Assembly: GCA_963579025.1 (NCBI GenBank)
Contig: CAUZFZ010000030.1
Location: 13,414-77,413, forward strand
DNA: 64,000 bases
Reading direction: 5' to 3'
Source: CAUZFZ01 sp963579025
GTDB taxonomy: Bacteria; Planctomycetota; Planctomycetia; Planctomycetales; Planctomycetaceae
In this document: in pieces, positions 1 through 7,977 of the stretch
Numbering within the stretch: position 1 is the first letter of the stretch
Layout of the letters: each line of letters starts with the position of its first letter
Notes under the pieces: generated by a model
What the model saw: the letters and a program-made list of their open reading frames with translations, nothing else
Databases searched by the model: none
What the model was told of the DNA's origin: nothing
Made by a program: the position numbers and the translations under genes

Positions 1-74
1 CGAAACGTCAATCAGTCGACGATCTTCAGTTGGCCCGTTTCCGGGTCTGTCACCAGCGACCGAATTTTCGGGCC

Positions 75-491
75 CTATCTGACCTGCAGCCGACCATCGT
101 CGGTTTCCTCCACGACCAGACCCTGATCCGACAGCACGACACCGCGGGCACCCAGTGCACCGGCCGTGGCCAGCCGCGCGGTCTGATACGACTGCCTGAC
201 ATGCTCCTGCGCGATGCTCGGCGAGCCCTGCACGTACGATGAGCCACTGGTTGAGGCCGCTTGCGAACCGCCCCTGCCACCCCCCTGAGTCAACGAGTAG
301 CCGCTGATTGCGACACTCTGATCGAACGCCCGCACCGCCATTGCCATCTCGGCGACCTCATCGCTTACGGCGTTCGACAGCACTCCTACCCCCGCCGAAG
401 TCGCCAGCACGGCGACCGTGCCAAGCATCACCATTTCGGCAGTCATGATCGCTCCGGCTTCATCTGTCCACATTTTTCTCAATACGTTCAT
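75..491 (-). CDS. small membrane-anchored protein with Flp-pilin-like N terminus
   Basis: This 138-aa protein is started at the ATG at 491 because an AGGAGG Shine-Dalgarno sits 7 nt upstream; longer in-frame starts lack one. A short charged N terminus ending in Asp-Glu-Ala-Gly is followed by one hydrophobic segment (about residues 14-34) and then a polar, Gly/Ser/Gln-rich chain. The order Gly, small residues, Glu, hydrophobic helix resembles Flp/Tad prepilins. However, the Glu is at +6 after the Gly rather than the usual +5, so prepilin-peptidase processing is doubtful. The role is unknown; a surface or pseudopilin-like component is an inference. The frame ends at a TAG (77-75) but stays open and protein-like for 20 more codons to a TGA at 14-12, so the annotated C terminus may be a truncation. 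Confidence 0.6.
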   Translation of the reverse strand: MNVLRKMWTDEAGAIMTAEMVMLGTVAVLATSAGVGVLSNAVSDEVAEMAMAVRAFDQSVAISGYSLTQGGGRGGSQAASTSGSSYVQGSPSIAQEHVRQSYQTARLATAGALGARGVVLSDQGLVVEETDDGRLQVR

Positions 492-810
492 GATGTGTCC
501 TCCTCTTCTCTCGTGAAAAAGGTGTGTGTCTCTCCCTGCCAGAATTCTCCAATTTGACAGGATGTACGGATCGTACCGATTATGCGGGCCGAATGTAAAG
601 ATAGGAATAATAAATAAACTGCGGTATTCATGAGCAGGGAATCTTGCGGGCTGTCCCTTTCGGGTGGTCCGATGTGCCGCGAGAGCAACTCGCGGAATGC
701 ACAACGACCCATTGACTCGTCAGTCAGCGAGAGTGGACCAGCCGGGATGACTCAGCAAACCGTCCGCGACGCTTGGTGCATCTCCCCCCTGAGGGCAACG
801 CCGTTAAGCA

Positions 811-926
811 TTCTCGTTCCAAGGCTCTGCCTTGGAACGCACTGACAGAGAGGCTCCGCCTCACGTTCATCGCCGCGAGGCAGAGCCTCGAAATCATTGC
901 TGTCCAGGGCAGAGCCCGGGAACGAG
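811..926. repeat. intergenic cluster of palindromes (planctomycete-type dispersed repeat)
   Basis: Within the 585-bp gap before the transporter gene, several short hairpins follow one another: 815-824 pairs with 830-839 (10 bp, perfect), 850-854 with 858-862, and 876-881 with 885-890, with a further imperfect GC-rich palindrome at about 905-921. The sequence reads like a dispersed intergenic repeat whose copies are often miscalled as short ORFs. I see no other gene in the gap. Confidence 0.65.
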
Positions 927-1076
927 GGCCTGAAAACACTTCACGGCGTTACCGTGAGGGCTCCCTGTTTCGCTGCGGTCGCGGGCAGCGATGACGGTGG
1001 CTTGTTCGGCAGGAACCGACTCGCCATGATCGGTCGCAGTCGATTGCGACGGTCAGTTTTGAGAAAGGGCTCCCGC

Positions 1077-2471
1077 ATGCAGCTTGTGGTTGCGATCCGT
1101 CTGGCAGTGATGATGTTCCTGCAGTTCCTGATTTGGGGAGCCTGGTACGTCACAGCTCCGCGAGCCCTGTCGCTGCTGGGATTTTCTCCCGAGGACTTCG
1201 GCTGGACGTATTCTGTCGGCCCGATCGCGGGCATGATTTCGCCGATCTTCGTCGGCCTGATCGCCGACCGTTACATGCCGACACAGGTCGTGCTGGGCAT
1301 CATGCATCTACTGGGTGCGGCGGCGATGTACGGTGCCATTGTGATGATGGGACAGGGAGCATCTCCGGACACCATCAACCTGCTGTTCTTCCTGCACATG
1401 CTGTGCTACTTCCCGACGCTGGCTCTGACGAACAGCCTGGCAATGCAGAACATGTCGGATACGTCGAAGCTGTTTCCGCTGGTTCGCGTGTTCGGCACGT
1501 TCGGCTGGATCGCAGCTGGCTTCGCTCTGAACGCCCTCGACCTCGCCAACAATGTTGGCATGTTCGAGCTTGCTGCCGGTGCCAGCGCGTTGCTCGGCAT
1601 TTACAGCTTCACACTGCCCCACACACCGCCGCCAGGCAAAGGGCAGAAGTTCCGCATTGGCGACGCCCTCGGTCTGGACGCGCTGGTGCTGCTGAAACGG
1701 CCGTCCTATTTCACGTTCATGCTGAGTTCATTCCTGATCTGCATCCCGCTGGCCTTCTACTACCAGATGGCCGAGCGCACTCTGATTGCAGGCGGCGTCT
1801 CGGATACCGAAGTCAAAATGACGTTCGGACAGATCTCTGAGATCTTCTTCATGGTGGCGATGCCTCTGTTCTTCGCGCGACTGGGCGTGAAGTGGATGCT
1901 GTTAGTCGGCATGTTTGCGTGGGTTGTTCGATATGCCCTGTTTGCGATCGGCACACCAAATGAAGTCACGTGGATGCTGCTGTCTGGCGTCATCCTGCAC
2001 GGAATCTGCTACGACTTTTTCTTCGTGACGGGTCAGATTTACACGGACCAGGCCGCTCCACCGGAAATCCGCAGTCAGGCTCAGGGCATGCTCGTGTTGT
2101 TCACGCTCGGCCTGGGGATGCTGATCGGAGCACAGATCGGTGGTCGGGTTGAATCAGCATTCACACCGGCAGAATCCACTCGACTGGCCCAGCAGGCCAG
2201 CGATCTTCGCGAGGAAGCTAAAGCGGAAGGCGTGACTCCTGCGGAGGCCGAGGCGAAAGAAGCCGAGGCGGTCGCCATTTCACGACAGGCCCTGGCCGCG
2301 AAGAACTGGAAGATGATCTGGGCGCTGCCAGCGATCGGTGCGGCCGTGATCCTCGCGCTGTTTACAGTCACGTTCAAAGAGGACCCACCAACGGCCATCG
2401 ATCCGGTACTCGTTGACCCGGTCGTTCCTGCCGGAGATTCCGGTGGCCAACCAGAGCCTGCCCCCGCGTAG
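1077..2471 (+). CDS. nucleoside:H+ symporter-family MFS transporter
   Basis: This is a 464-aa integral membrane protein of the major facilitator superfamily, most like the nucleoside:proton symporter family (NupG/XapB/YegT type). The opening is typical of that family: a hydrophobic first helix with FLQFLIWGAWYVT, then a loop and a second helix followed by GLIADRYMPTQ, the MFS loop 2-3 signature. About twelve hydrophobic segments are visible, with a charged Ala/Glu-rich cytoplasmic loop at about residues 375-405 before the last helix. I chose the ATG at 1077 because an AAAGGG-like ribosome site lies just upstream and the preceding 60 in-frame codons are repeat sequence. It would import nucleosides or related compounds across the inner membrane; the exact substrate cannot be read from the sequence. 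It has no operon partner. Confidence 0.85.
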   Translation: MQLVVAIRLAVMMFLQFLIWGAWYVTAPRALSLLGFSPEDFGWTYSVGPIAGMISPIFVGLIADRYMPTQVVLGIMHLLGAAAMYGAIVMMGQGASPDTINLLFFLHMLCYFPTLALTNSLAMQNMSDTSKLFPLVRVFGTFGWIAAGFALNALDLANNVGMFELAAGASALLGIYSFTLPHTPPPGKGQKFRIGDALGLDALVLLKRPSYFTFMLSSFLICIPLAFYYQMAERTLIAGGVSDTEVKMTFGQISEIFFMVAMPLFFARLGVKWMLLVGMFAWVVRYALFAIGTPNEVTWMLLSGVILHGICYDFFFVTGQIYTDQAAPPEIRSQAQGMLVLFTLGLGMLIGAQIGGRVESAFTPAESTRLAQQASDLREEAKAEGVTPAEAEAKEAEAVAISRQALAAKNWKMIWALPAIGAAVILALFTVTFKEDPPTAIDPVLVDPVVPAGDSGGQPEPAPA

Positions 2472-2597
2472 TTCACGTCTCGACTCACCGGACCACGATT
2501 TGCGATCAGTGTTTTCCCTTGGGTAGAATCGCCGAGCCCAGTCAAGGCTGTTCGCCTTTGGCAGGACACGCTCATTCAGGATCCGCACTCAGCGGAC

Positions 2598-3617
2598 GTG
2601 TTCATGAACCCCGATCGGAACGCATTTCACTGGTCTCTGCCGCTGGGAACCTGGTTCGCGGTGCGCGTGCGTGTCAGTGTTTTCTTTCTGCTCATCCTGC
2701 TGGTGCTGTGTCACCGGCTCGAAAGTGTGCAGTTGGGACTGGTCTTCGGCGCCGTGCTGTTTCTAAGCGTGCTCTTCCACGAATTCGGACACGTCTTCGC
2801 AGCACGCACCACTGGCGGCGATGGCGATGAGATTCTCATCACTCCGTTCGGTGGACTGGCGACCTGCATGCCAGCGCCGACGTTTGCATCTCGCTTCGGT
2901 ACTGTGGCCGGCGGTCCGCTGGTAAATCTGGTTTTGTGTCTGATCACTTTGCTGCCAGTCATACAGTCGCAACACACAGCCGCGTGCCTGAATCCCTTCG
3001 TCTTTCCCAACGTCACGCTGAGCGGGTCGGTCCAGGACGTCGTGCCTGCTTTGCTGCTGATGCTGTTCACGGCCAACTGGATATTGCTGCTGATTAACCT
3101 GCTGCCGGTTCATCCATTGGATGGCGGACGAATGCTGTACCTGGCACTGAGTGCAAAGCTGGAAAGCTTCGTCGCCCGCACGGTCTACCTGCGGATCGGA
3201 GCCTTCTGCGGTCTTGTGTTTCTGATCGCCGGTCTGTTCTACGACAGCACGATCGTCATGCTGATCGGAGCCATCATCCTGCCCCTGAACATCGCGGAAG
3301 CTCAACAGCCACAGATGCAGGACGCGTCCGAAGAATCGTTCATGGGTTACGATTTTTCACAGGGATACACGAGCCTGGAACGGTCGGATGCGGGTTACGA
3401 CGATGAACGTAGCCCCGGCTGGTTGGCGCGTCGCAAAGCGCAGCGTGAAGAAGAGAGACTGCAACGGGAACAGGAGCAGGACCGCGAAATGGAATTGCGA
3501 CTGGACGCGCTCCTGGAAAAGGTGCACACCCAAGGCGAAGGTTCGCTGACGGCCGCAGAAAAGCGACAGCTCAAAGAAATCAGCAATCATCTGCGCGACC
3601 GCGGACGTCCGTCGTAG
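2598..3617 (+). CDS. site-2 protease family (M50) membrane metalloprotease
   Basis: This is a 339-aa membrane protein with the two hallmark motifs of M50 zinc metalloproteases: HEFGH near residue 57 (HExxH, zinc ligands and catalytic Glu) and HPLDGGR near residue 172 (the third ligand, Asp, in the NPxDG-like motif). Several hydrophobic helices surround them. The last 120 residues form a highly charged, Arg/Glu/Gln-rich soluble tail that looks helical or coiled-coil. There is no PDZ or CBS domain. It probably cleaves a membrane-embedded substrate such as an anti-sigma factor, but no partner is encoded nearby. The start is uncertain: GTG at 2598 or ATG at 2604, neither with a strong ribosome site. 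Confidence 0.85.
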   Translation: MFMNPDRNAFHWSLPLGTWFAVRVRVSVFFLLILLVLCHRLESVQLGLVFGAVLFLSVLFHEFGHVFAARTTGGDGDEILITPFGGLATCMPAPTFASRFGTVAGGPLVNLVLCLITLLPVIQSQHTAACLNPFVFPNVTLSGSVQDVVPALLLMLFTANWILLLINLLPVHPLDGGRMLYLALSAKLESFVARTVYLRIGAFCGLVFLIAGLFYDSTIVMLIGAIILPLNIAEAQQPQMQDASEESFMGYDFSQGYTSLERSDAGYDDERSPGWLARRKAQREEERLQREQEQDREMELRLDALLEKVHTQGEGSLTAAEKRQLKEISNHLRDRGRPS

Positions 3618-3699
3618 CTACGGTCACCAGAACGTGGACTCGCCGCTATCCCCACCGCCAGGCGACGGTGGCTGCAGACGCTGTCAACGTCGGCTGGCT

Positions 3700-5019
3700 T
3701 TACATCCACTCTTTGATTGGATGACCGTCAATCAGACGTACGGGGCGGTTGTCGGGGCTCTGGACGATCAGGTCGATGGGCAGTCCCAGTTTGGAGTAGA
3801 CCGTCGCGGCGATGTCTGGCGAGTTGTATTCGTTCTGCACGACATGCCCGCCTTCACCATCCGTCGCACCAAGGATCGATCCGCCCGGTACGCCGGCTCC
3901 GGCCATGATCGCGAATCCTGACGTTGCCCAGTGATCGCGTCCGCTCGCAGAATTGATCTTTGGCGTGCGACCGAAATCTGTCAGCCAGCAGACCAGCGTC
4001 GTGTCCAGCATGCCCTGCTGTTCGAGATCCGCCAGAAGCTGCGGAAGCGCCTGATCCACAGGCGGCAGGCGGCTTTCTTTCAACGATTTGAAGTTGTTGG
4101 CGTGCGTGTCCCAGCTTCCGTCAGTCACGGTCACGAACCGCACGTCGGCCTGAATCAGTCGCCGAGCCAGCAGGCAGCTCTGTCCGAATCGGTTGCGGCC
4201 GTATCGGTCGCGGAGCTTCGGGTCCTCCTGGTCGATCGCAAACGCTTTCTTCGTCGATGGCGAGGTGATCATGTTGAATGCAGCTTTGAAGCTGTCATCC
4301 AGAGCGTCGAACTTCGCCGGCTGAACGTCGGCCTGTTTCTGCACATCGTCCAGCCTCGCGAGCATGCGCTGACGGCGATCGACACGACTCATGTCGACGC
4401 CCTTGGGCGGACTGATGTCCCGAACCGTGAACTTCGCTCCGTTAGGATCTTCAAGCATCTCAAACGGCATATGTTCCAGGCCCAGAATCCCGGACATCCC
4501 GCCGCCATAGCGCCGGTCGACCTGACTGCCCAGTTGCACGAAGGGTGGAAGATCCGATTTGAAGCCCTTCATGTGGCTGACGACCGAGCCGTACGTTGGA
4601 TAGGCCATGGCCGCGTTGAAACGTCGACCTGACATGACCCACTGATCGGCGGTGCCGTGGCTGCCATTCTGTGGATTCCAGCCGCGGAGCACGGCAAAGC
4701 GATCCAGCTCTTTGGCCATGTTGGGCACGATTTCTGTGAACTGCACGCCGGGCACGGCTGTGTCGATCACGTCGAACTCGCCACGAATACTAACCGGAGC
4801 TTCCGGTTTTGGATCGAACGTGTCGTGGTGAGATGTGCCGCCACGTGTCCAGATCAGGATACAACTGATATCCCGGTCGGATGACGCAGCCGCGGCTTTA
4901 CGCCCGGCCAGAAACGTTGGCAACGACAGGCCAAGACCACCCAGAGCTCCGAGCTGCAGAAAGCTGCGTCGCGAGTGGCCTTCGCACGTATGGTCGGTTC
5001 CGGTGAGGAGGTTCAGCAT
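3700..5019 (-). CDS. DUF1501 family Tat-exported protein
   Basis: This 439-aa DUF1501 protein belongs to a family expanded in planctomycetes and distantly related to the alkaline phosphatase/sulfatase fold. Residues 16-40 form a twin-arginine signal (SRRSFLQLGALGGLGLSLP), so export in folded form is expected. Downstream are family motifs: a WTRGGTSHHDTFDPKPEAP stretch, a GSHGTAD block and a late DFGRTPKIN...GRDHWATSGF block with probable metal-binding His/Asp. A GGAGC ribosome site precedes the ATG. In many planctomycetes such genes pair with a DUF1549/DUF1553 cytochrome-type gene; no such partner is adjacent here. Its biochemical function is unknown. A second paralogue lies at 38152-39555. 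Confidence 0.9.
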   Translation of the reverse strand: MLNLLTGTDHTCEGHSRRSFLQLGALGGLGLSLPTFLAGRKAAAASSDRDISCILIWTRGGTSHHDTFDPKPEAPVSIRGEFDVIDTAVPGVQFTEIVPNMAKELDRFAVLRGWNPQNGSHGTADQWVMSGRRFNAAMAYPTYGSVVSHMKGFKSDLPPFVQLGSQVDRRYGGGMSGILGLEHMPFEMLEDPNGAKFTVRDISPPKGVDMSRVDRRQRMLARLDDVQKQADVQPAKFDALDDSFKAAFNMITSPSTKKAFAIDQEDPKLRDRYGRNRFGQSCLLARRLIQADVRFVTVTDGSWDTHANNFKSLKESRLPPVDQALPQLLADLEQQGMLDTTLVCWLTDFGRTPKINSASGRDHWATSGFAIMAGAGVPGGSILGATDGEGGHVVQNEYNSPDIAATVYSKLGLPIDLIVQSPDNRPVRLIDGHPIKEWM

Positions 5020-5275
5020 GGTGATGCTCCGAGTAGCTGACAGTCGCGGGTGACTGAAACGCGGTGGGACCGTAAGGCGGGTGGATGGTCCTGGGCGATG
5101 AGATTCGCCCCGGATTGGGAACAGAAATGCTACAGATCCTCGGCCAATGGATCAAAGGACGTTTGTCTGATCGACCATATGGTCGCCCGAACCTGGGCTC
5201 CTTGAGGTTTCCCGGAACCACTCCTACACTCGCGCGCTGTTCGAGGGGTGAGGTGTTCAGCAGCGGATGTGACTC

Positions 5276-5476
5276 GTGGAAATAACGATCAACGGAGACG
5301 CCCGGGAGGTCGAACCCGGGACGACAGTCGCTCAACTGCTTGAACAGCTCGAAATGCAGCCGCGATTTGTGGCCGTCGAACGCAACCTCGAATTGGTCCC
5401 GCGTGCGACCCACGCCGAATGCATGCTGAGTGACTCCGACCGGCTCGAAATCGTGACGCTCGTTGGCGGGGGCTGA
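5276..5476 (+). CDS. thiS: thiamine biosynthesis sulfur carrier protein ThiS
   Basis: This 66-aa ubiquitin-like protein has the length expected of ThiS and ends in the essential Gly-Gly (VTLVGGG). That tail is adenylated and converted to a thiocarboxylate that donates sulfur to the thiazole ring of thiamine. It starts with GTG. The thiazole synthase gene thiG follows 21 nt downstream, so the two are co-transcribed and probably act as a complex in the cytoplasm. I looked for a TPP riboswitch in the 256 bp upstream and did not find its conserved core. Confidence 0.92.
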   Translation: MEITINGDAREVEPGTTVAQLLEQLEMQPRFVAVERNLELVPRATHAECMLSDSDRLEIVTLVGGG

Positions 5477-5497
5477 TTGCAAATCATCAGGTGCAAG

Positions 5498-6310
5498 ATG
5501 GCTGACAAACCACTCGTCTTCGGTTCCCACACGTTGCAGTCCCGGCTGATTGTTGGCACGGGCAAGTACTCGACGTACGAACTCATGCAGGAGTGCCTGG
5601 AAGCGAGCGGTTCGGAAGTCATCACGGTTGCCGTCCGCCGCGAGCGGCTGGTAGATGCCAACGGCCGGAACATCCTGGATTTCATCGACCTCGGCCGTTA
5701 CACGATTCTGCCCAACACGGCCGGTTGTTTTAACGCCGAGGATGCGATCCGCGTCGCCCGACTGGGTCGCGAGATACTCGAAGGGCTGGAGAATTCCGGT
5801 GCCGACTGGGTCAAACTGGAAGTGCTCGGCGACACAAAGACACTGCTGCCCGATCCCGTCGCCACGCTGCAGGCCACCGAAGCGCTGGTCAAAGAGGGCT
5901 TTCAGGTGCTCTGCTACAGCACCGACGATCCGATCACGGCGAAGCGCTTGAAAGAGGCCGGAGCCACATCAGTGATGCCGGCTGGCAGTCCGATCGGCAG
6001 TGGTCAGGGAATTCTCAACCCCAACAGCATCGGCATCTGTCTGGAGTACCTGAAGGACGACGATCCCACGTACCCGGTCATCGTCGATGCTGGCGTGGGC
6101 ACTGCGAGTGATGTGGCCATGGCGATGGAACTGGGTTGTGACGGCGTGCTGCTCAACACAGGCATCGCCGGAGCCCGCGACCCACTGACGATGTCCCACG
6201 CCATGAAGAACGCCTGCATCGCCGGCCGCCAGGCATTCCTCGCCGGCCGCATCCCAAAGAAACGTTACGCCACCGCCTCAAGCCCAGAAACCGGCACGAT
6301 CACTGGTTGA
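5498..6310 (+). CDS. thiG: thiazole synthase ThiG
   Basis: This 270-aa TIM-barrel enzyme condenses 1-deoxy-D-xylulose 5-phosphate, dehydroglycine and ThiS-thiocarboxylate into the thiazole phosphate moiety of thiamine. The VKLEVLGD motif carries the Schiff-base lysine, and the phosphate-binding glycine motifs MPAGSPIGSGQG and VDAGVGTASD are intact. The ATG at 5498 is preferred over the upstream TTG at 5477 because an AGGTG ribosome site lies just before it and the family starts at this point. It follows thiS directly. No other thiamine genes are in the window. Confidence 0.95.
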   Translation: MADKPLVFGSHTLQSRLIVGTGKYSTYELMQECLEASGSEVITVAVRRERLVDANGRNILDFIDLGRYTILPNTAGCFNAEDAIRVARLGREILEGLENSGADWVKLEVLGDTKTLLPDPVATLQATEALVKEGFQVLCYSTDDPITAKRLKEAGATSVMPAGSPIGSGQGILNPNSIGICLEYLKDDDPTYPVIVDAGVGTASDVAMAMELGCDGVLLNTGIAGARDPLTMSHAMKNACIAGRQAFLAGRIPKKRYATASSPETGTITG

Positions 6311-6406
6311 TCGATCCAGGGATTTGTCCTCCGGGTACGAGTTGATCGCGACCTGTTCGAGCACACGCGCGTCATGCATCTGGTGCGACGTCTGATCGAG
6401 TAGCTA

Positions 6407-6435
6407 TTGAGACGCGCGAAACGCATCGGTAAGCT
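6407..6435 (+). promoter_or_regulatory. probable sigma-70-type promoter of tRNA-Gly
   Basis: TTGAGA (6407-6412) and TAAGCT (6430-6435) are separated by 17 bp and end 32 bp before the tRNA. The -35 box is good and the -10 box is moderate. This is a prediction from consensus only. Confidence 0.4.
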
Positions 6436-6467
6436 AACCTGCGACGCCGGAGGCGGTGTCACCAGAA

Positions 6468-6538
6468 GCGGCTGTAGTTCAGTGGTAGAACGGAAGCTTC
6501 CCAAGCTTCAGGTGTGGGTTCGATTCCCATCAGCCGCT
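6468..6538 (+). tRNA. tRNA-Gly (anticodon CCC)
   Basis: A complete 71-nt cloverleaf can be folded. The acceptor stem GCGGCTG pairs with CAGCCGC, the anticodon stem GAAGC pairs with GCTTC around loop TTCCCAA (anticodon CCC), and the T arm contains GGTTCGATTCC. CCA is not encoded. An in-frame protein ORF across it is a shadow. Confidence 0.95.
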
Positions 6539-6545
6539 CTTCCCA

Positions 6546-6580
6546 AGCCTCGCTGTCAGAACATGGCAGCGAGGCTTTTC
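6546..6580 (+). terminator. rho-independent terminator of tRNA-Gly
   Basis: A 10-bp perfect stem (AGCCTCGCTG at 6546-6555 with CAGCGAGGCT at 6567-6576) is followed by a short T run, 8 nt after the tRNA end. Confidence 0.8.
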
Positions 6581-6690
6581 TATTGGCTGGTCACGATGTT
6601 GCGGCCCTGTATTCTTAACCGCAGAGACGCAGAGGACCGCTGAGTTCAAAGCCTGCCTGACCGCAGCCGTCTGCGGTCATCAGTCCGGTA

Positions 6691-6752
6691 CGTCGCTCTT
6701 CGCTGCGCTGTCTCCGCCTGCTCCGCGACGGCTACGACCGCTTCGCTCCGGC
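6691..6752 (-). repeat. post-VR element, copy 1 (downstream of VR1)
   Basis: This GC-rich block of about 61 bp lies just downstream of the VR1 gene stop. It is nearly identical (two substitutions by eye) to 9603-9663, which follows VR2, and diverged copies of the same sequence follow VR3 at 10547-10612. It contains an inverted repeat, CGTCGC at 6691-6696 against GCGACG at 6725-6730. A role as a DGR target-side structure is an inference. Confidence 0.6.
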
Positions 6753-6774
6753 TCCTCACCTCCGGTGCTTGAGC

Positions 6775-7734
6775 TCACTCCCCTGAACTGGAGCAGCGGA
6801 AGCCCAGGCTGCGGTCACGGCCGCCCGGGCGGTAGCCACCCCGGTACGCCGCCCGCACGCCCTGCGCGGAGTCCGCCCAGCTACCACCACGGATGACCCG
6901 GCCCGCTGACTCTTGCTCATAGATCGGATCTGTGATTGCGTCGGCGGTGTAGTCACGCCAGGCGGCGTCTCGACACCACTCCCAAACGTTGCCCAGCATG
7001 TCGTACAGACCCCACTCGTTCGGCTGGAGTTCCGCGACGGAGTGAGTCTCGCCGGCAGCGTTGGCTGTGTACCAGGCGATCTGTTCCAGTCCCGACGCGT
7101 GACCTTGGCTGTCTGTTTCCAGGTCGCCGAGATACGTTGCCGTCTGCGTTGTGGCTCGATAGGCATACTCCCACTCGGCCTCAGTGGGGAGCGCCAGATG
7201 CAGATCGGGCAGCTGGCTGTTGAGCGTTTCGATGAATGTCTGGCATTCTTCCCAGCTCACGTTTTCGACGGGACGGTCATCGCCCTGAAAGTCGCTCGGA
7301 TTCTCGCCCATGACCGCTGTCCACACCGCCTGCGTGCAAGGGGTGTCAAACAACCAGAAGCCGCGACTGATCGTCACTTCCTGCTGAGGCTTGTCTGTGT
7401 AACCCAGCGTTTCTTCGCCTGCAGACGATCCCATCAGGAATGTGCCAGGTGGGATCCACCGGAGGCTTTGCTTCGCTTCACCGACGTGAATCTCGACCCA
7501 CGGGCCGTAGTCATCTTCGCCCCACGCGGCGGCCCAGTTCGGTGGGATGCCGTTGGCGAGCGGGTGGTCGAGTGTGGAGGGGCCGAGTGCGGGCATGCAG
7601 AGACAGTCCGGGAAGAAAAGCGGCCGGCCGGCGAGCTTTCGCGAACGCTGCTGCTGGACGCTACTGACACACCGGTGGCCATTTTCTATTCGCCGGTCGG
7701 ACACGCCTTGCAGCGTCACCACCGGACAGGACAC
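6775..7734 (-). CDS. DGR target protein 1, FGE/SUMF1 (C-type-lectin-fold) domain with C-terminal VR1
   Basis: The ORF is 319 aa from a GTG at 7734; an ATG at 7596 (273 aa) is equally possible and neither has a clear ribosome site. Residues about 91-315 form a formylglycine-generating-enzyme/SUMF1-type domain (WIPPGTFLMGS, DTPCTQAVW, MGENPSDF, LPTEAEWEYA, NEWGLYDMLGNVWEWC). The last about 41 residues are the variable repeat VR1, running from the RVIRGGSW motif to the FRCSSS tail. Upstream of the FGE domain is the motif NWAAAWGEDDYGPWVEI, which has equivalents before both FGE domains of the 1218-aa protein at 9653-13309. The fold is used by DGR targets as a ligand-binding scaffold, so the likely role is recognition of a changing ligand rather than sulfatase maturation. 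It lies directly downstream of the TR and reverse transcriptase on the same strand. Confidence 0.85.
   Translation of the reverse strand: MSCPVVTLQGVSDRRIENGHRCVSSVQQQRSRKLAGRPLFFPDCLCMPALGPSTLDHPLANGIPPNWAAAWGEDDYGPWVEIHVGEAKQSLRWIPPGTFLMGSSAGEETLGYTDKPQQEVTISRGFWLFDTPCTQAVWTAVMGENPSDFQGDDRPVENVSWEECQTFIETLNSQLPDLHLALPTEAEWEYAYRATTQTATYLGDLETDSQGHASGLEQIAWYTANAAGETHSVAELQPNEWGLYDMLGNVWEWCRDAAWRDYTADAITDPIYEQESAGRVIRGGSWADSAQGVRAAYRGGYRPGGRDRSLGFRCSSSGE
6788..6910 (-). repeat. DGR variable repeat VR1
   Basis: This 123-bp stretch aligns without gaps to the TR at 7774-7896. I count 14 substitutions, all at positions where the TR sense strand has A (T on the plus strand). The invariant end is the GC-rich 3' block at about 6788-6808, the probable initiation-of-mutagenic-homing site. 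Confidence 0.93.
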
Positions 7735-7773
7735 GGGTCTGTTCAGGGAGGAACCATCCAGTTCCTTCGTGAG

Positions 7774-7896
7774 CTGGAGCAGCGGAAGCCCAGGTTGTGG
7801 TTACGGTTGCCCGGGTGGTTGCCATTCCGGTACGCCGCCCGCACGTTCTGCGCGGAGTTCGCCCAGCTACCACCACGGATGACCCGGTTCGCTGAC
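7774..7896 (-). repeat. DGR template repeat (TR)
   Basis: This is the 123-bp template from which the three VRs differ only at adenines. In sense orientation it is rich in AAC codons (Asn), the classic DGR template codon, because A mutagenesis at AAC reaches 15 amino acids without stops. It lies 81 nt after the reverse-transcriptase stop and before target gene 1, all on the minus strand. Beyond the shared block, TR and VRs diverge at once: the VRs have CCAGTTCAGG where the TR has CCAGCTCACG. Just past its 3' end, TCCAGCTC and GAACTGGA form a near-perfect inverted repeat around ACGAAG. Confidence 0.93.
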
Positions 7897-7977
7897 GTTT
7901 CGACCCGTGCCCCCAACTCGCCCACCGTGATACCACTCACACAGCACAATTGCGAGCGCACAGACGCAAGGCTGTCG

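Noticed and set aside
724..994. Short ORFs on both strands over the palindromic repeat before the transporter gene
   Set aside because: They are produced by the repeat sequence and have no ribosome sites.
5020..5275. Possible TPP riboswitch upstream of thiS
   Set aside because: The conserved THI-box core (CTGAGA and ACCTGATCTGG-type blocks) is absent from the region.
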